DNA from: Oscillospiraceae bacterium
Lineage (GTDB): Bacteria; Bacillota; Clostridia; Oscillospirales; Acutalibacteraceae
Assembly (NCBI GenBank): GCA_029013165.1
Contig: JAQXMV010000074.1
Coordinates: forward strand, 1 to 18,333
Length of the DNA stretch: 18,333 nucleotides
Direction: 5' to 3'
Shown here: piece after piece, positions 13,934 through 18,333 of the stretch
How the letters are laid out: each line of letters opens with the position of its first letter
Numbering within the stretch: position 1 is the stretch's first letter
Program-made: the position numbers and the translations under genes
Notes under the pieces: model-generated
What the model was told of the DNA's origin: nothing
The model's input: the letters and a program-made list of their open reading frames with translations, nothing else
Databases searched by the model: none

Positions 13934-13966
13934 AAACGGGAGCCACTGAAAAAGCAGCTCCCGTTT
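13934..13966 (-). terminator. First terminator hairpin after the acyl carrier protein operon
   Basis: AAACGGGAGC (13934-13943) pairs with GCTCCCGTTT (13957-13966). On the minus strand the stem runs into TTTTT. It starts five bases after the stop codon of the carrier protein gene. Confidence 0.85.
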
Positions 13967-13970
13967 CGTT

Positions 13971-14186
13971 TTATTTCTGTGAAGCGATATAATCGGCCAG
14001 CTCTCCGACAGTCTTATACTTATAAAAGTCCTTGACACTGACGGATACGCCCATTTCAGACTCTACCTCATCAATGATACAGGCGGCGTCAAAGGAGCTG
14101 AGACCCAGATCCGTCATCAGATTGGTGTCGGCATTGATGACATCGTCCTCGGTGTAGTTTTCGATAATCTTAATCAATTCCTGCAT
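13971..14186 (-). CDS. Discrete acyl / peptidyl carrier protein
   Basis: A 71-residue carrier protein. The phosphopantetheine site is TDLGLSSFDAACII, with Ser31 (second Ser of LSSFD) aligned to the serine of the classical DSL motif. The rest follows the four-helix carrier pattern (IDEVESEMGVSV, then FYKYKTVGELADYI). At 71 residues it is slightly shorter than the fatty acid synthase ACP and lacks its DSLD sequence, so a dedicated carrier is more likely than housekeeping AcpP. It holds the acyl or aminoacyl group as a thioester for the condensation-fold protein encoded three bases upstream. It needs a phosphopantetheinyl transferase encoded elsewhere. GAGAGGG lies eight bases before the ATG. 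Last gene of the operon. Confidence 0.9.
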   Translation of the reverse strand: MQELIKIIENYTEDDVINADTNLMTDLGLSSFDAACIIDEVESEMGVSVSVKDFYKYKTVGELADYIASQK

Positions 14187-14189
14187 AAT

Positions 14190-15626
14190 TTATGCCCTCT
14201 CTTCCGGTGTAATTTTTGCTTTTTCCAGGATCTCTCCGACCTTGATATCCGGATTTTCACTTCCGGCCAGGAGAGCAGTCCTGATCTTTTCATAGAACAC
14301 TTCGATGCTGTTCTTGGGATCCGGCGTCTTTCTGTATTCAAAGACGAACTCGAAGCCTGCATCGTCGGCTCTGTGGCGAACCGTTACATAAAGAGGAATC
14401 ATGGAAGCACCGTTATTATACCAGAAGCTCTTCGCGGTCTTTTCGGTCTCCTCATCGACATTTGGAATCACCATCAGCGGCTGATAAGAGAAGCCCATGC
14501 TGTCATAGGTAGAGTCGGGAAGAGCCGTTTCCGGCATGGACTTGTGGCGCAGTGCCAGCATTTCCATGAAGCTCAGCGAGCAGTGTGAATAGATACCGCT
14601 CTGAATCTGCTCGATTTCCTCAACGGCCGAAGCAAAGTCGGTATCCGGAGAAATGATGCTTCTCATGGGGAAGAAGTTGATTCTGATACCGCCGGATTTC
14701 TTTTCGCCGATGCTGCCTCTTCTGTTGACGATCATCTTAAAGGAGACATCCTGCTCGTTGTCATTGAAAACGGATAGCGCCGTTCTGACGCCCATAGAGA
14801 GGGCTGCGCAGACGGAAAGGCCTCTTTCCTTGCACATATTCATGATCTTCTGCGTCTCTTCGCTGCTCATCTGGAAGATCTTCAGGCCGGCTTCGGGCGT
14901 GCCGGAATGAATGTCGCAGTAGCGTCTCTCGGGGAATTTCTCCTGCTGCTTCTTGAGTCTGTTGTCGAGAAGATAGTCGGTAAAGATCGGCTCGGTGGTG
15001 GTGGCAAGTGAATCAAACCAATACTTGCGGTCGGCTTCATGCTTGGGCGAATTGATATAAGCCAGCTCCTTGGCAGCCTCGGGGAAATAAGGTCTCATGG
15101 GCTTGGGATAAGGCTTGCCCTGGGTTTTGCTCAGATAAATCTCCATGATGTCCTTGAGGAAAACTTTGACCGAATAAGCGTCCATGGCCAGGTGCTGGAG
15201 CTTGAAGAAAATGCCGTTATAGCCGCCGGCGAGTTTGACGAGCTTGATCATGTGCAGCTCACAGCCAAACATAGGCACCGGTCCGTGGGCAATTTCCATG
15301 AGCTTGGCATGGACCTCTTCTTCGCTCAGATCACTCAGATCCAGCGTTTCGATTTCCATGGTGCTCTTTTCTTCGACATACTGCAGAACCTTAAACTGCT
15401 CGTCGGGGATAAAACGCAAGCGCATGGTGTCGCATCTTTCCACGGCCTCCATGACGGACTGCTTCATCACCTCGAAATCCATGTCGTTTTTGAAATAATA
15501 TCCGCAGCCGATATTATTGATAAGAGCACCCTGGCCGTACTGCATGGAGCAGCCGAGCATGAACTGCTGAGGGATCGTCAGCGGAAGAGCGTTCACCGTT
15601 CTGCCGTCCTGTAAAATCTTTTCCAT
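14190..15626 (-). CDS. Stand-alone condensation-domain protein (NRPS C-domain / acyltransferase superfamily)
   Basis: A 478-residue protein with the two-lobed CoA-dependent acyltransferase fold of NRPS condensation domains. The active-site motif HHxxxDG appears as QHLAMDA (144-150): the catalytic second His145 and structural Asp149 are kept, while the first His is Gln and the Gly is Ala. A later RRGSIG...RINFFPMR block corresponds to the C-domain segment before the NxxPxR motif. There is no DFGWG motif, and no adenylation, carrier or thioesterase domain. The reaction is probably transfer of an acyl or aminoacyl group from the carrier protein to an amine or alcohol, giving an amide or ester. 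PapA/wax-ester-type acyltransferases share the motif and cannot be excluded. The start codon shares one base with the stop of the upstream ligase gene. Confidence 0.8.
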   Translation of the reverse strand: MEKILQDGRTVNALPLTIPQQFMLGCSMQYGQGALINNIGCGYYFKNDMDFEVMKQSVMEAVERCDTMRLRFIPDEQFKVLQYVEEKSTMEIETLDLSDLSEEEVHAKLMEIAHGPVPMFGCELHMIKLVKLAGGYNGIFFKLQHLAMDAYSVKVFLKDIMEIYLSKTQGKPYPKPMRPYFPEAAKELAYINSPKHEADRKYWFDSLATTTEPIFTDYLLDNRLKKQQEKFPERRYCDIHSGTPEAGLKIFQMSSEETQKIMNMCKERGLSVCAALSMGVRTALSVFNDNEQDVSFKMIVNRRGSIGEKKSGGIRINFFPMRSIISPDTDFASAVEEIEQIQSGIYSHCSLSFMEMLALRHKSMPETALPDSTYDSMGFSYQPLMVIPNVDEETEKTAKSFWYNNGASMIPLYVTVRHRADDAGFEFVFEYRKTPDPKNSIEVFYEKIRTALLAGSENPDIKVGEILEKAKITPEERA

Positions 15627-17176
15627 TATTTATTTTTCTCCTTATAAAAATAAAATTCCGTTCTTTTGATCTTGCCCGAAGGGGTTCTGACAAAGGGCTT
15701 ATCTCTGAGCTTCACTTGTGCGATTCTTCTGATCTGCGGAGAATCCTGATTGATGCGTGCCACGATCTCATCCACCATGGCTTTCAGCTCTTCCTCGCTC
15801 TTGTCGCTGTAAAGCTCTCTATCGGGGAATACTTCACAGACGATCACATCGTTTTCACCGTAGACGACCACTTCCTTGACCACAGACTCATCGGCAAAGA
15901 GGTTTTCGATTTCTTCCGGTGAAACATTTTCGCCGTTGGAAAGAATGATCAGATTCTTTTTGCGGCCCACGAGATAAATGTGTCCGTCCTCCACGAAGCC
16001 GAGATCTCCCGTATGTAAAAATCCGTCATCGGTGAATGCGGCCTTGGTCTCCTCCGAGCGTTTGTAATATCCGATCATGACCGAAGGTCCCTTGACCTGG
16101 ATTTCGCCGTCTTCGGACCGAACCTCGTTGACGGAGAGAATCTTGCCGTTGGAATACTTGCATTTTTCCGAGAAGTCCGAGGTGGTAATTCTGGGACTGC
16201 ATTCACTCATGCCGTAGCCCTGACGGGCGGTGATGCCGTACTGTTCAAATTCGTCAATGAGCTTTCCGCTGAGGAAAGCACTGCCGGCGATCATTCTTCT
16301 GAAGTTTTTGCCGACAACCTTTTCTGCGGCCTCTCTGTCGGAAAGCTCGGGGTTATTTTTCTGTGTGATCTTAATTCTGGTGAGAATCGACTTGCACAGG
16401 GAAGGAACAATCCGCATGATGGTGGGTTCAAACCGCAGGAAGTTTTTGTAAAGATTCTTCATATCCCCGTTGAGGCAGAGGGTGCCGCCGTCATAGAGGG
16501 TTTTGAGCACATCACAGCAGTAGCAGAAAACATGGTGCATGGGGAGCACCGAGAAGCTGACATCCTCCAGATCCATGTTATATTCGTTATAGCAGGTATT
16601 GGCGGCCATGTTTCTGTTGGAGAGCATGACGCCCTTGCGGTCGCCGGTGGTGCCGGAGGTGTAGACAATCAGCGCACAGGCGTCGGGATCAATCTCCACC
16701 TCGGACAGAGGCGCATATTCGCTGCTGCTGTTGTATTTGGCGAAAACATCGCCGAACCACTTCAGATCACCAAGGGAAACAACCTGCTGCAGTCTTGTGT
16801 ATTTCTCGGATATTTCCTTGGCGCGGGGCAGAAAATCGTCCTCGCAGAAGAGCATCTCAATATCCGCGTCGTCAAAGAGCTTGACGGCCTCCTCAACGGT
16901 GATGTCCGGCGCGAAAGGTACCACCACATTGCCGCTGAAAATCATTCCGGTCAGGCAGGCAATGTATTCATATCCGGTTTTGCCGATGAAAGCGATATGC
17001 ATTCGTTTTTCGGAAACGCTTCTGATATATCTGGCCACGGCAAGACAGTTTTCGTAAAACTCCTGAAAGCTTTTTTCCTGCAGATCATCTCCGATATAGT
17101 ACCGGCAGAAAATCTTTTCTCCGTAACTGTCGGCAGCATGTTTGGCAAGCTGTCTGACACTGTTTACCTCACTCAT
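15626..17176 (-). CDS. AMP-forming acyl ligase 2 (adenylating enzyme)
   Basis: A 516-residue ANL-superfamily enzyme that activates a carboxylic acid as acyl-AMP and passes it to a thiol, either CoA or the operon's carrier protein. Motifs: YTSGTTGDRKG (172-182, phosphate loop), YGMSE (321-325), HTGD (388-391, ribose-binding Asp), GRKKN (404-408, hinge) and PSGKIKR (499-505) with catalytic Lys502. The middle part (GYGMSECSPRITTSDF, preceded by IVPSLCKSIL) resembles long-chain fatty acyl ligases more than amino-acid A domains. GGAGG is seven bases before the ATG, and the first bases overlap the upstream ligase by four (ATGA). The substrate cannot be read from the sequence; a fatty or aryl acid is the best guess. 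Confidence 0.88.
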   Translation of the reverse strand: MSEVNSVRQLAKHAADSYGEKIFCRYYIGDDLQEKSFQEFYENCLAVARYIRSVSEKRMHIAFIGKTGYEYIACLTGMIFSGNVVVPFAPDITVEEAVKLFDDADIEMLFCEDDFLPRAKEISEKYTRLQQVVSLGDLKWFGDVFAKYNSSSEYAPLSEVEIDPDACALIVYTSGTTGDRKGVMLSNRNMAANTCYNEYNMDLEDVSFSVLPMHHVFCYCCDVLKTLYDGGTLCLNGDMKNLYKNFLRFEPTIMRIVPSLCKSILTRIKITQKNNPELSDREAAEKVVGKNFRRMIAGSAFLSGKLIDEFEQYGITARQGYGMSECSPRITTSDFSEKCKYSNGKILSVNEVRSEDGEIQVKGPSVMIGYYKRSEETKAAFTDDGFLHTGDLGFVEDGHIYLVGRKKNLIILSNGENVSPEEIENLFADESVVKEVVVYGENDVIVCEVFPDRELYSDKSEEELKAMVDEIVARINQDSPQIRRIAQVKLRDKPFVRTPSGKIKRTEFYFYKEKNK

Positions 17177-18333
17177 GCTTTAACCTCCTCTTTGAAATCT
17201 CTCTTGATTTTCAGGGTCGTCGTTTTCGGAAACTCCGTATCTCTGGTATTCACTTTTCTGATTCTCTTATATTGGGGCAGACTTCTGTTGAACTCGTCCA
17301 CATCCTTTTTGATCTGCGTCTTGGCGTCGGGACAAATCGTTTCATCGAGATAGAATTCTGCGTTGATCAGGTCGTTTTCGCCGTAAACCACGACTTCCTT
17401 GACATATTCGATCTTCATGAGCTGATCCTCAAGCTCCTCAGGCGCAACATTCTTGCCATTGGAGAGCACGATGAGGTTTTTCTCTCTGCCGACAAAATAG
17501 AGATATCCGTCCTCATCCATATAGCCGAAGTCACCGGTCTTGAACCAGTCGCCGTCAAAGACGCTGGCTGTCGCCTCTTCGTCCTCATAATATCCCATCA
17601 TGACATTGTCGCCCTTAACATAGATTTCGCCGACACCGTCCTCATCGGGATTATTGATCTTCACTTCGCAGCAGAGCATGGCCTTGCCGCAGGAGCCGGA
17701 GCGGTGATCCATCTGTGTATTGAGGGTAACGCCCGGTGAGCACTCCGTGGTGCCGTAAGCGCAGAGAATGTCGATACCGAGATCATTCATACCCTTTTCA
17801 TATTTCGGATCCAGATAAGCGCCGCCGCAGACGATATATTCGAGACTGCCGCCAAGACCGTCAAGGACCTCCTTGAAGAGCTTTCTTCTGATATCAATGC
17901 CGAATTTTCTCAGGAAGTTGCTGATTTTGATACCCTTGCGCAGTTTATCGGCGCTGCCCTTTTCTTCAGCCTTGCGCCAGATGGTCTTATAGATCGTCTC
18001 CACCAGCATCGGCACACCGGCCATATTCTGGGGATGATACTTCTTCATGTCGCCGGGAACATCTTTCAGGCTGCGGCAGATATAACCCCATGCCTGAAAT
18101 ACATTACTCAGGAACAGTGCACTGGCCCAGGCGAAAAGATGGTTCATGGGCAAAAAGCCGATGGCATTGGTTCCCTGAATCACCTTAGCCGAAGCCACGG
18201 CGCTGGCTGTGACATTCTTATGGCTGAGCATAACGCCCTTGCTTTTTCCGGTAGTACCGGAGGTATAGACGATGGTTGCCAGATCTTCCGGCTGAGGAGG
18301 ATTGTCAAGATAAGACTTACCGGTCTTTTTGAT
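17173..18333 (-). CDS. AMP-forming acyl ligase 1 (long-chain acyl-CoA synthetase-like), N-terminus outside the window
   Basis: The visible 386 residues run from before the phosphate loop to the natural stop. The frame is open to the window edge, so the start lies beyond 18333. YTSGTTGKSKG is at visible residues 23-33, followed by VPMLVETIYKTIW, YGTTECSPG, FKTGDFG and GREKNLIVLSNGKN. The C-terminal lysine motif reads TTTLKIKR: the usual Gly before the catalytic Lys is Leu, a form seen in long-chain acyl-CoA synthetases (TPTFKLKR type). About 150-200 N-terminal residues are expected to be missing. It is clearly related to the next ligase but diverged from it, so two different acids may be activated. 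First visible gene of the operon, overlapping the next by four bases. Confidence 0.88.
   Translation of the reverse strand: MKKTGKSYLDNPPQPEDLATIVYTSGTTGKSKGVMLSHKNVTASAVASAKVIQGTNAIGFLPMNHLFAWASALFLSNVFQAWGYICRSLKDVPGDMKKYHPQNMAGVPMLVETIYKTIWRKAEEKGSADKLRKGIKISNFLRKFGIDIRRKLFKEVLDGLGGSLEYIVCGGAYLDPKYEKGMNDLGIDILCAYGTTECSPGVTLNTQMDHRSGSCGKAMLCCEVKINNPDEDGVGEIYVKGDNVMMGYYEDEEATASVFDGDWFKTGDFGYMDEDGYLYFVGREKNLIVLSNGKNVAPEELEDQLMKIEYVKEVVVYGENDLINAEFYLDETICPDAKTQIKKDVDEFNRSLPQYKRIRKVNTRDTEFPKTTTLKIKRDFKEEVKA

Noticed and set aside
13971..14186. Housekeeping fatty acid synthase AcpP
   Set aside because: It lacks the DSLD sequence, is shorter than usual, and lies at the end of the ligase/condensation operon rather than with fab genes; a dedicated carrier is favoured.
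16532..17353. Plus-strand frame opposite the two acyl ligases
   Set aside because: It crosses the junction of two real minus-strand genes and has no ribosome binding site or family motif.

Overview
The window looks like a chromosomal segment of a Gram-positive gut-type Clostridium relative, most likely Oscillospiraceae / Ruminococcus-like. This is inferred from strong AGGAGG-type ribosome binding sites, sigma-A promoters with 17-nt spacers, Cys-type lipoprotein signal peptides, a Thr-rich linker of the kind common in Ruminococcus surface proteins, and a yabB/yabC-type rRNA/tRNA methylase pair. No rRNA, tRNA, CRISPR array, transposase or phage gene was seen.

Layout. Positions 1-569 (minus) hold the first codons of an exported protein leaving the window and a small lipoprotein. 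Positions 730-1788 (plus) hold an FkbM-type methyltransferase. It converges through a shared 13-bp hairpin on a membrane-anchored foldase of 615 aa with two PpiC-like units (1869-3716, minus). Positions 3717-4891 hold a strong promoter with a cluster of CGAACA-like half-sites, driving a two-HTH regulator and a small coiled-coil protein. Positions 5071-9073 (minus) are a complete, tightly packed polyamine importer operon, potA-potB-potC-potD. Its strong promoter has a leader of about 170 nt with three predicted hairpins, and its binding protein carries a C-terminal membrane anchor. Positions 9462-12221 (minus) hold a small acidic protein, a DUF975-like membrane protein, a Thr-linker lipoprotein with its own promoter, and a single-pass membrane protein. 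That last gene overlaps rsmI, which follows trmN6. Positions 13971-18333 (minus) are an operon of two separate acyl-adenylating enzymes (the first cut by the window edge), a stand-alone condensation-fold protein and a discrete acyl carrier protein.

The most distinctive part is this last operon. Its genes overlap or nearly touch (4-nt overlap, 1-nt overlap, 3-nt gap), and it ends in two tandem hairpin terminators. It has the parts of a dissociated NRPS-like or acyl-transfer pathway: activation, carrier and condensation. The product cannot be read from the sequence. No thioesterase, reductase or exporter is visible inside the window, so the pathway probably continues upstream, beyond base 18333.

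Several start codons were set by ribosome binding sites and promoters rather than by the longest frame: potA 9073, the DUF975-like gene 10642, the Thr-linker lipoprotein TTG at 11540, trmN6 13808 and the coiled-coil protein 4658.
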